Shown here: in pieces, positions 54,161 through 64,000 of the stretch
Layout: each line of letters starts with the position of its first letter
Numbering within the stretch: position 1 is the stretch's first letter
NCBI GenBank assembly: GCA_039720395.1
Contig: CM077831.1
Span: forward strand, 11,423,803 to 11,487,802
DNA length: 64,000 nt
Direction: 5' to 3'
From: Liquidambar formosana
Taxonomy: Eukaryota; Streptophyta; Magnoliopsida; Saxifragales; Altingiaceae
The notes under the pieces: model-generated
What the model was told of the DNA's origin: nothing
The model's database searches: none
The model's input: the letters and a program-made list of their open reading frames with translations, nothing else
Made by a program: the position numbers and the translations under genes

Positions 54161-56869
54161 TGTGAACCCCGGAAATTGGGCCCACAAGGGTTGGGAAGAA
54201 AGAATGGGGGTTTGGTTTTGAAAGAGAAGAAAAGGAGTCACCACCTTATTTTTTAAAGGAAACGAGGAAAACCCTAAAAATAGTTTGTTTTAAGAAAACA
54301 ATTTGAATGACTCCATGTTTAAAAAGGAAAGGCAAAAACAGTCTTTTGGAAACCAAAGAAATCGGGGATTCGGAGGCTAAGTTATGACATGGGAAGGTTC
54401 TAGGCAAAGCCTATAGGCACCCATGTCACCCTTTCGGTCTCTCAGTTCATTTGGGCTAAATTAAGATCTTTCCATACAAAAATCAGCAAGTATATCATCA
54501 CAAGAATTGCATGCATATCATATATTCCATTCATCCATCCATGCATAATAAGCAAATAAAACAGAAAAGAAAGAAAAAAGAAAAGAAAGCAGAAATAAAT
54601 CTAGGATGCTTGGATCCTAGAACGGACTTGAGCCTCACGAAGAGCGCCTACGTACCATGCAACGAAATACATGGATCAAAGTCCACGTAGTTCGATTAGA
54701 AATAGGGTTAAGTCCTAATATAAACCTATGGTAAAAACCCTAGGTTTCCTTATTTGATCAAAAGAGTTGAATATGATAGATAAACCAAGTTTGAGTTTAA
54801 GAACACTTCCACAAGATGGAAACTTTAACAAAAACCAGAATTTTATTGGTTAAGGAAACCTTTGATTATACCATAAACTCATATTAGGAAATAACCCTAA
54901 AGAGGAAGAAGAGAAAGAATTAAGGAGAGAGGTGAATTGGGGCACCTTCACACCCACTTACCTGAGCGCAATAGCTCCAAGCATTAGCCATTTCAAGCAT
55001 TGGCAGCCCTATTTGCCATAGGACAAGTACCACACCTATTTGCACCCTTACACGTGCTCAAAACCATGCAAACACACTAACATGTAAATCTGGACAGAAT
55101 AGTATTATGACCTAAAATCATCCACTAAACATGCCAATAACAAAAACAGCAAACTTTCATAAGCCCTAACACAATCCTAGAACCATATTATGCATAAAAC
55201 CCTAGAAATCAACTAGCATGCATGCAAAAATATCATATTTACTCCATATGTAAAACATACACAGCAACTATGAAGAAAAAAACAATAGAAAGACCTACTT
55301 TAACATGCTATATAAAAACTAACATAAAACAAGGACACTAAAACCCTAAACTCACAAATATGCTTAAAAACACACAAAACATACTCCACACATATTAAAA
55401 CCAAACTAAACAGAACCTAAATCATGCATATTAACTAACTAAAACAATAAAACATGACAACAATCCTAATTCTAGCATGCGATAACACTATCCTAGCACA
55501 AGGACAACAGGAGCACAAGAATCACACCTATGCATTAAGACCCATGAACTAACTCTAAAGCATGCAAAACCCATCATGAACATCATTATTATCACATGTA
55601 TTAACTTATAGAAACCTCAATCCATGGTAGAAATCATAAGCATGGCATGCGATAGAGCTATCCTACATGATACCCTAGTTTAAGCTTGAATAGAAAGGAG
55701 AATACCTTAGGGGAAGCCTTCCTTGCTGCTGTATGGACTCCTTCTTGCTCTTATGGATGTCTTCAATCAATGCTCTCCAAGGCTACAGCAGGTCCTCTTA
55801 CTCTCCTTCAAGTCTCTCTCTCTTATTCTCTCTCAAACATTTAGGTTTTTAAGCATAAAGTGGCTCCCTTTGTGCTGAAGCATAGGAGGGTATTTATAGA
55901 CTTCAATTAGGATTAACCAATGGCTGGGATTAAAACCCTAAAAATTAATCCAAGGGCTATTAGAGACCCCCTTGGGGCTTAAGTAACTCAGGGGTTACCA
56001 AAAATTAGAAGGAAACCCGTCCAAAAGAGCCCAAATACGTCAAAATAGGCAAGAGTCCGCTTCAGCAAGGAATCATAGAGCAAATAGGAAAGTGCTCTCG
56101 GGTGACCACCAGGGCCTAAGCGGCTAGCCACCTGGGCCCAGGCGGCTAGCCGCCCGGGGCTGGGTGGTCACCCGAGCCCACTTCAGATTTTTCTTCTATT
56201 TTGCCTCCTAATTCTTCTAGAAGTGTTTTAGGGGGCAAATTAACTCCGATTTTGATGAAACAAAAGCCAAAACGACCGTGTTTCGATGAGGAATATGTTT
56301 TTGAACATTTTAGGGTGAAAACCACTAACCATGGGGGCATGGTTAGGTTTAAACAAGACAGTTAACCACTATGCTCTACCTTTGCTAAGCATAGGCATGC
56401 ACATAGGGTCAAACCAAATTGAACTTCATAAAATACTTTTGGGGGTAAAATGATGACTAATGAAAGTCAATTTGAAAAGATTTAGTTGGTGATTGTGAGT
56501 CAATTAGAGCTAACCCAAGGAAAGGTCAATTAACCAACTTGAACTACATCGAGCCATTTTAATCCCGAACCATTGATTCATCAAATTAAACCTAGAAATA
56601 CCTCCTATGCATCCATATGAACTCCAATTGAAAATTTGGAGATCATTTCAAGGTCAAATGAAAAGTTTGGGACTTAAAAGACGATTATGCCCCTCAAGTC
56701 ACAAAAGCTCTTATTATCCCTCAAGATCAACTCTGAATTGAACCAAAATTCATATCCATTGTCCTTGTAACTCTAGAAACCTAATGCAAGCGACTAGACT
56801 CAAAAGGAAAACAAAAACATGCATGAAATGATGAGCCCTAGTAAGGTGGTGCAAAAATGGGGTGTGACA
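54161..56869 (-). mobile_element. Solo LTR of an Ogre/Tat-like subfamily (TSD GTAGA)
   Basis: A 2,709-bp unit begins TGTGAACCCCGG and ends GGGGTGTGACA on the + strand, so it is in - orientation. Target duplications GTAGA lie at 54156-54160 and 56870-56874. Many blocks match the reverse complement of 30692-33792: AAATCGGGGATTCGGAGGCT, CACGAAGAGCGCCTACGTAC, TATTTATAGACTTC, the GC-rich dyad at 56097-56176, and AAAACGACCGTGTTTCGATG. It is about 400 bp shorter and more diverged than the two LTRs at 30692 and 40995. No internal sequence remains. Confidence 0.9.
56097..56176. promoter_or_regulatory. GC-rich dyad in the solo LTR
   Basis: Arms CTCGGGTGACCACC (56097-56110) and GGTGGTCACCCGAG (56163-56176) are perfect reverse complements. 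The inner CGGCTAGCC and GGCTAGCCG units are palindromic. The outer arms are the same as in the 5' LTR at 31400-31500, although intervening sequence and length differ. Confidence 0.75.
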
Positions 56870-57309
56870 GTAGAGACTTGTTAAACTTGGTAAGTCTTAA
56901 AGACCTTCTTCAATAAAACCCATAAACTTTTTACAACCTCTTTAAAAATGTAGACTTTTTCAAAACAAGGGTTCAGTTGAGCAAAGTAGTTTGATCTACA
57001 TTTTCCAACAAGTTGTCCATTTTTAAACTCGAGGCTAGGATTGATAAAGTAGAGGCTAGTCATGACTCGATAATGTGGTGTCCCGACAAAAAGGGATAGA
57101 GCTACCATGAAAAACCTTACTAAATGCAAGGTAAAAGTAAAATAAAATTAATCAGGAATCTTAAACTTTTATAAAAAGCCATGATTTTCTTGATTTTAAG
57201 GGGTTCATTAACAAGCTATGTTCTTTGAGAATCCTGAGGTGTCCTAATATGGTTGGATGGGGTTACCTTGAAGAAACCCATGATGTTTCTTTTCTTGTAG
57301 TTTCTTAAA

Positions 57310-57964
57310 GTTTCAATTTTTATTGTCTTTTATAAAAAAATGGTTCATTTATCTAAGAGATGATACCAAGTTTTCAAACTCTAGAATCTACCCGATCACT
57401 TAGATAAGTGTAAATAAGGCCTAAATAATGTCACAACCTAAGATGATATATTTGCTTTAGAACTTCTAGCCTCGAGTAAGGATTTCATTTTCAAGAATGG
57501 GTTTAATTAAATAAAGTTCATAATTTAAGGCAACTGTTCGTTAACGGATGTGGTAGGGTGCTAATATCTTCCCCACTCATAACATGTCCTCCTTACCTAG
57601 ATCTTTTGTTTGCAGACCACCATGTAGGAGTCATTCAATTTTGAAATAATAAGGACTAATCAGAGACCTTAGAGACGACCTTTCATGTCTTTAAATATAT
57701 AGTAGGTGGGGACTCCAAGTCTTTCTTTTTCGTAATTATGCTCACAAAGTTAAACAAAAGAAAGGCACCCCTAAAAGAGTTATCGAACCATTTTACTTTC
57801 ACTCACCATCCAATAAGAAACCCCACAATAATACATGCGCACCACACAGGGCACATCCAAGCACATTCCCAACGACCAAGTCATTACCCACACCATGGGA
57901 AAGACAAGGGAGAGAGATCCGCCCCAACAGGGTCTCCCTCCCGAGTTTTTGGGGGTAGCAACAA
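57310..57964 (+). mobile_element. Tat-type LTR fragment
   Basis: The order of phrases GTTCGTTAACGGATGTGGTA then GGGTGCTAATATCTTCCCC, GTAGGTGGGGACTCCA, and CTCCCGAGTTTTTGGGGGTA then GCAACA is that of the 3' part of Tat/Ogre LTRs as I recall them. No matching partner or target duplication is visible and no primer site follows, so it is a fragment. The open frame at 57738-58100 lies in it and is not considered a gene. Confidence 0.5.
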
Positions 57965-59340
57965 TGGGAATGCATTTTTATTTCCTACTTCATTTTCACG
58001 TATAATGTTGAAATTAACCCATCTTGTTACTCTCCTCTCTTGTTCCTATTCAATTCCACGAGCCAACATACAACATATTGGAATGGGCATTCATTACTAA
58101 GGTCCTTAAAAAATAACGAATTTCTTCATAACATTAGGTGTTGAAGACAATGAGTTGATTCAATCAACCCCTATATTGCAGAAATTCATGAAAACCTCCT
58201 GTATTTGTTTGTTTTTGTTTTGTTTTATTTTCTTTTTGGCCAGCACTATTCGCATTCCCCAAATGCCTTCTCCCACTCCCAACCAATAATTCATCCCCAA
58301 TAATGACATTTATACCCCACCCCACAGGGCTGATCTAGTGTCACAAGCCAATAGAAGAAGAGGACAGTAGGATTATCATAGTAATTTTTGGCCTACAATC
58401 CCACTTTCCTCCTCTCCTATTGGCCCATGATACTACATGGTCGTGTCACAGTTTGATGGAAGACCCCACTCCTCTTTGAGAATGTGTTTCTTCCTCATAG
58501 AGTCATAGGATAAAACATCAACTCTCGTCTTTCCTCGTATTACAAGGAGCAGAAGGTGTGGATCTAGACCTACCTCCCATTGCATAATAGTCAGTCCTCT
58601 TGTGGTCATAAAGAAAGAGCACCAAAAAAGAAAAGGAGAAAAAAAAAAACAATTAAAGGTCTATAGCCAACAATCGAACCCTTTTTTTTCAAACGCCAAA
58701 TGTTTTTATCACCATCCCTAATCGAGCTCTCTCTTAAAGTCCCCAAACTCTACTAACAGCATGCCAACATGTTTTGGCACCTCAAAAGCTCAAACCCATT
58801 TTGCGTTAACGAGAGCCAATCAAACCCAATTGGAAATTTTTCCCAGTGATCAAATGGAGACAAACCCAATTCAAATTTTCCAATGCAATTGCTCAAATTT
58901 GGTCTATATGCATCATCAAGAATATGGGCATTTTTGGAAGGGGTTTGTTGTGATCGTGATGGTGTGGTTTTATGTGGGGATTTCGACAGTGGTAATGGGG
59001 AATGGGTTTGTGTGGCCAAAAAATTTTGCCAGAGAAAAACTAGAATTTTTTTTTTTTTTTTGGGTTCTTTTTTGTTTTAATGGTGATGGTGATTTTTTTT
59101 TAATGGGAAGATTTTGCTGCCAGATTTAATGGAGGTTTTTCGGTGGCGAAATTGTCTATCCTCTCTGCATTTTTCTTTACTTCTCCTCTTCTGTTTTCAC
59201 GTATTGCAGTTTATCTGCTTTAATACCAACTTGTAAGATGCCAAAGAGATGAAGTTAAAAAAAATTTGTAACAAAAAAGGCTACTGGTTTTGGAGTTTGG
59301 TGCATGCCGTTACAAACTCCATTTGGGTTTGGTGTTAGAA
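57965..59340. other. Unclassified interval
   Basis: No supported gene. Overlapping open frames on both strands at 58753-59129 contain no recognised domain and end in poly-Phe from a T tract (59048-59061). Confidence 0.45.
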
Positions 59341-59349
59341 GCAGATAGA

Positions 59350-59550
59350 AGGTTTACACTGTGTTTGGTTGGAGGGATGGAAAGGAGGAAAGAAAGGAAA
59401 AGGGAAAGGAATGGAAAACCCATCCCTAGGGAAAGGAAATCTTCTTTCCTTCCTATTGTTTGGTAGGGAGGATGGAAAGGAGCTTTCTTTCCTCCCTCTT
59501 TGTTTGGTAAGAAGGAAGATGAAGAAGAAGGGATAAAAGTTCAAAGAGGT
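59350..59550 (+). repeat. Purine-rich repeat with GTTTGGT words
   Basis: Three segments start with (T)GTTTGGTTGGAGGG, TTGTTTGGTAGGGAGG and TTTGTTTGGTAAGAAGG. Each is followed by GGAAAGGA-type DNA and, in between, the reverse-complement TTTCCTTCC. The fold-back character suggests a MITE-like element, but ends were not fixed. Confidence 0.4.
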
Positions 59551-59862
59551 ATTTTACCATATTACCCTCATAAAGTAAATAAATTTTTTTTTGGCCAGTT
59601 GGTTTTTTAAATTATTTAACTCTCAAACAAATGAATGCAAATTTTTATAAACTTCAAATCTTACTTAAAGGCAAATCATAAGCAAACTCAAAACCCATCC
59701 AAGTATAGATGGACATATTTGTGCTGCTAGCTCTTATTTTCGTCTTCCTTTTTTTTCTTTTTTCTTTTTCTCTTTTTTTGATGCTACTGCTACTACGTAA
59801 ACTTGAATAGGGCCACCAACCCAACTATAGCATGGGATGAATGACTTGCATAAGAGGGCAAG

Positions 59863-61223
59863 TGTTGGACTTAAGGGTTCAATCCCATGTATTTTGATGA
59901 TAACAAAGCAAGAATGTTTTGCTAAGTTGCTAATGAAGTTGTAAGTTTGAGATTAATAGGCTGTATCATCTATACCCTTCATAAGTAGCAACAATGAAAG
60001 TTCATGGAGTTCAAAGAAGGCACATTACATCGAATGAATCATGGAATTCAAACTGAACGCAATTCAAGCTCTTTTAAGTGAGATTGTAAGAACTTAGGAT
60101 CTTATGTAAGGTTAATTTCAAAATCCTTGCTCACTTAGGACATATGGGCTTTTTACATATTAAATGGTTACAAACTAAACAAACTAAGTTTTTGTACCAA
60201 AATGGTACCATAAGCTTTTTGAGTTGTATCCCAAAGTGGTAGACTTGTTCCAAACATTTCTGCTTTTTATCACTGGGAAACTCAGACGATTCCTCAGACG
60301 TCCGAATTGAAACTCAGACGTCCGAGTGGACACTCAAACGTCCGAAAGTTCCATCAGACGTCCAAGTCTATGTCTCAGACGTCTAACTATTCCAGAGAAC
60401 TTGGCATTGCTTCTCCTTGGACACTGACTTTTTCAGATGATCCCTCAGACGTCCGAAATGAGACTCAGATGACCTAACTATTGATTTCACTGATAAGTCC
60501 TTTTTATTGAAAATTGCTACTGTGATTTTCAGACGTCCAAGTCACAACTCAGACGTCCGAAACCTTTGGATCTGACTTATAACGGCTAGTTTTCTAAGAG
60601 TTGTTTGAAGCATTTATTGCCCACCAAACCACTTTTCCCGGCATTAAATGTTACAGAACGGTCATTTTGGACCCTTGGACTATAAATACATCACCTATAC
60701 TCATTTATGGGTATTGATTGAGAAAAATACAAACAAATCACATTCCATTACTCTCAAGCCCTAGAAAATCAAGTGAGCATTCATTGTGAAATTAATCAAT
60801 AGCTGAGTGAGCTGTGTACAACTGTATCATCTACTCTTTGAAGAGAGTTCTTGTATTCAAATATCTCTACAAATCATCTTGTATTAAAGGGTTGTGAAAA
60901 TCCTTGGCTTTGAAGCCTTTGAAGAAGGCTGTGTATTAAGTGTTTGAGTAAAACACTTGCTGCTGTAAAGGTTTTATCTTCACCTTGGAAGAAGATTGTT
61001 AAGTGGATTTGAATCCTCAAGTGAGCTCTTGAGGCGAGGACGTAGGCGGGAAGCTGAACCTCGTTAAAATCGTTTGCATTCTCTTTCCTTACATCTTCTT
61101 ATTATAGCATACTTGTGTTATTTCTTGCTCTAGCAATAATCAGATTTTTTATTGTGCATTTAAATTTTTATTTGGCTAAAAACCCTATTCACCCCCCTCT
61201 AGGGTTATTTACTTGGGACAACA
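59863..61223 (+). mobile_element. Solo LTR, SIRE/Maximus type (TSD GCAAG)
   Basis: A 1,361-bp unit from TGTTGGACTTAAGGG to TTACTTGGGACAACA has target duplications GCAAG at 59858-59862 and 61224-61228. The 3' end CCCCCCTCTAGGGTTATTTA is the same type as in the SIRE-like element at 45781. A cluster of about eight CAGACGTCCGA-like words lies at 60283-60560. A TATAAATA-like box is at about 60681. No internal region remains. Confidence 0.9.
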
Positions 61224-61700
61224 GCAAGCACTTAAAATTGTCTGAACTATGGATATTATTATCAAGGTAACATGAACCTTTCTATGAAACCGATGAACAA
61301 AAAAGAAGGACAAGCAATGAAGCCAAGCTACAACATTCACCCAAAGTCTTGTAGAGAAGCACTTCAATTACATCTAAAGTTAAAGAGCCATTCAGGCAAA
61401 AAAAAAAAAAAAAGTCAATAATACCTTAGCAGCTGTACAATAATTGGTAGTCTTCTATGCATAATGTATGTGATTCAAACTAAGTAATTCTCCATATATA
61501 TTGCTTAACTAACCATGATGTTAAAGTCCCCAATACATGTAACCATATTCAAAAATAAACATATAGTAATTCCTCTAGACATGAGCACAAAATAAGGTTG
61601 AAAATACCTACATAGCATGCCTACTGCCAAACATGTAACATTTGTCTTGACATAGGCCTAAAAAGATGAATGCGATACCAATGTATAACATGCCCCACAT
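61224..61700. other. Short unclassified spacer
   Basis: About 470 bp with an A tract at 61399-61413. No feature was recognised. Confidence 0.5.
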
Positions 61701-64000
61701 TGTGAACCCCGGAAATTGGGCCCACAAGGGATTGAAAGAAAATGGGTTTGAAAAAGAAAAAGGAAAGGAGTCGCCACCTTATTTTTTAAAGGAAACAAGG
61801 AAAACCCTAAAAATAGTTTGTTTTAGGAAAACAATTTGAATGACTCCATAAAAAAAAGGAAAGGCAAAAACCAATCTTTTGAAAACCAAAGAAATCGGGG
61901 ATTCGGAGGCTAAGTTATGACATGGGAAGGTTCTAGGCAAAGCCTATAGGCACCCATGTCACCCTTTCGGTCTCTCAGTTCATTTGGGCTAAATCAAGAT
62001 CTTTCCATACAAAAATCAGCAAGTATATCATCACAAGAATTGCATGCATATCATATATTTCATTCATCCATCCATGCATAATAAGCACATAAAAACAGAA
62101 AAAGAAAAAGAAGAAAAGAAAACAAAAATAAACCTAGGATGCTTGGATCCTAGAACGGACTTGAGCCTCACGAAGAGCGCCTACGTACCATGCAACGAAA
62201 TACATGGATCAAAGTCCACGTAGTTTGATTAGAACTAAGGTTAAATCCTAATACAAACCTATGGTAAAAACCCTAGGTTTCCTTATTTGATCAAAAGAGA
62301 ATTGATAGAAAGTTTGATTTTAGGAAAGAAATCCACAAAATGGAAACCTTAATAAAAACCAGAATTTTGTTTATGAAGGAAACCTCTAATTAAACCATAG
62401 GATCATATTAAAAATTAACCCTAAATAGGGAGAAGAGAAGGGATAAGGAAGAAAGGTGAATTGGGGCACCTTCACACCCACTTACCTGAGCGCAATTACT
62501 CCAAACATTAGCTATTTCAGACATAAGCAGCCCTATTTGCCATAGGACAAATACCACACCTATTTGCACCCTTACAAGTGCTCAAAACCATGCGAAAACA
62601 CTAACATGCAAATCTGGACAGAATAGTATTATGACCTAAAATCATCCACTAAGCATGCCAATAGCAAAAACAGCGAACAATAATAAGTCCTAACATATTC
62701 CTAGAACCATATCATGCATAAAAACCCTAGAACATACTAATATGCATGCAAAACTATCATGTTTACTCCATATGAAAAACATATACAGCAAACACGAAGA
62801 AAAACCAATAAAAAAGTCTACTTTATCATGCTATATGAAAACAAACACGAAACAATGACTCTAAAACCCTAAACTCACAAATATGCTTAAAAACATACAA
62901 AACATACTTTAATCATGCTAAAACCAAACTAAACAGAAATTAAATCATGCATATTAACTAACTAAAGCAATATAACATGATGAAAATCCTAACTCTAACA
63001 TGCAATGACACTAATCCTAGCACAAGGACAAACAGGAGCACAAGAATCATAACTATGCATTAAAAACCTAAAGGACAGCCCTAAAGCATGCTAAACAGTA
63101 GATAAACAATAGATATTCCATGTATATTAACTAGCTAGAGTGTTAATACATGATAAAAAAGTTACCTTTAACATGCAATAAGCCTAACCCATATGAAAAC
63201 CTAGTTTAAGCTTGAATAGAGAAGGAGAATACCTTAGGAAGGGCCTTCCTTTGTGTTTGTAATTGTTTGTGGCTCCTCAGGTCTTTAGAGTGAATCAAAC
63301 CAACACGAATCCTCCTCTTTGTCAAAGTGGTATCACAGCAAAGAGATCAAAAATCACTCAACTTTGAAAAGAAATAGAAAACAAAAAGAGAACAAGAGAA
63401 AAGAAAAGTGATTTTCGTCACTGTGCAGCAGCAGCAACTTCAATCGCGTTTTTGGGTATGAAAACGTTAGATTTGGACAAAGCTTGTGAAATACAAAGTT
63501 GTAGAGAATTGAATTATCTTTCTAACAAGACCAATTTCATCAAATTCTGACTTCGGATGAAAAAGTTATGATTAAAATACGACTGCTGGTTTTCAGAAAA
63601 TCTGCTGCTGAATTATGACGAATTTCACTCCCTCCAAACCCTCTTCTCCTCTCCCTTGTTTAAAGACATTAAGAGAGTATTTATAGCTGAAATCTGGAGT
63701 TTCCCTTTCCTTCCTGGACTAGGTTTCCTTGGAGAATAATCAAAAGGTATTTTATAATGATAAAAGACTTCTAATCTGAATAGGAAAAGGAAATTGTCTT
63801 TTATAAAAATTGGGAGACTGACCGCTAACACGCATGCACATGTATCGTATGTGCGTACACACACTCATCACATATGTACACGTGTTAGTGTCATGATAAA
63901 AATGGCTAATTTAATAAAATAATTTTCTTTTCATTTTAACCAAAAATCTCATGCTGTGATTCGCACTAATTCTTCAAGGATAATCCGTAAATAACCACAC
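61701..64000 (-). mobile_element. Ogre/Tat-like LTR, reverse, running off the window, with a different upstream part
   Basis: Begins TGTGAACCCCGG on the + strand and follows the solo LTR at 54161 closely to about 63255 (GGAGAATACCTTAGG then GGCCTTCCT). Beyond that the sequence is unlike 54161-56869 and 30692-33792: it lacks the GC-rich dyad in the window and has its own - strand TATA-like box (CTATAAATACTC, near 63680). The outer LTR end (GGGGTGTGACA) is not reached, so neither target duplication nor internal region can be judged. Confidence 0.75.

Noticed and set aside
57738..58100. His-rich 120-residue frame
   Set aside because: It overlaps Tat-type LTR phrases and has no domain.
58753..59129. 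Opposed open frames of 88 and 122 residues
   Set aside because: No domain, the end is poly-Phe from a T tract, and frames on both strands overlap. They look like chance.

Overview
The window reads as nuclear DNA of a flowering plant, probably a woody eudicot. It is AT-rich, full of nested LTR retrotransposons, LINE fragments, MITEs and microsatellites. It holds one clear host gene, an eight-exon MATE (DETOXIFICATION-type) transporter on the + strand at 17883-24944. Nothing bacterial or organellar was seen. The species cannot be named from the sequence alone.

Layout. (1) 1-5523: the 5' half of a decayed Ty3/gypsy element of Del/Tekay type on the - strand (RT fragment, protease, gag, tRNA-iMet primer site, LTR). 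Its LTR is split by a 1.66-kb solo LTR with target duplication CCTAC. (2) 5541-7145: an older copy of that solo-LTR family. (3) 7146-17880: gene-poor DNA with microsatellites, a short retroposon with a 15-bp target duplication, a possible long inverted-repeat DNA transposon holding a gypsy LTR and two minisatellites, and three MITEs. (4) 17883-24944: the MATE gene. Its first intron (3.8 kb) carries an antisense LINE that has ORF1 and a poly(A) tail but no ORF2. A second ORF1-only LINE piece lies just downstream (25437-26122). (5) 26930-28470: microsatellites, two MITEs and a reverse SIRE-type LTR piece. (6) 29214-51000: a nest. An old LTR is split at 30692 by a 13.4-kb Ogre/Tat-like element (TSD GATAC) and at 44465 by a 6.5-kb SIRE/Maximus-like element (TSD GTTAT). 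The 3' LTR of the SIRE-like element is itself split by a solo LTR (TSD CAAAC). (7) 51001-54160: mostly unclassified, with one small promoter-like block and short ORF. (8) 54161-64000: two reverse LTRs related to the Ogre/Tat-like element, a Tat-type LTR fragment and a SIRE-type solo LTR.

Both large elements are non-autonomous: each keeps LTRs, primer site, purine tract and gag but lacks protease, RT, RNase H and most or all of integrase, so they would need proteins supplied in trans. The most unusual structure is in the 3' untranslated part of the Ogre/Tat-like element (about 38425-40855). It is an array of roughly 80 units of about 30 bp. Each unit can form a short hairpin whose arms change together from unit to unit, while the loop keeps the core TTGAC, which matches the plant W-box. 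Part of the array has a four-monomer higher-order period of about 364 bp. All calls were made by reading the sequence; no searches were run.
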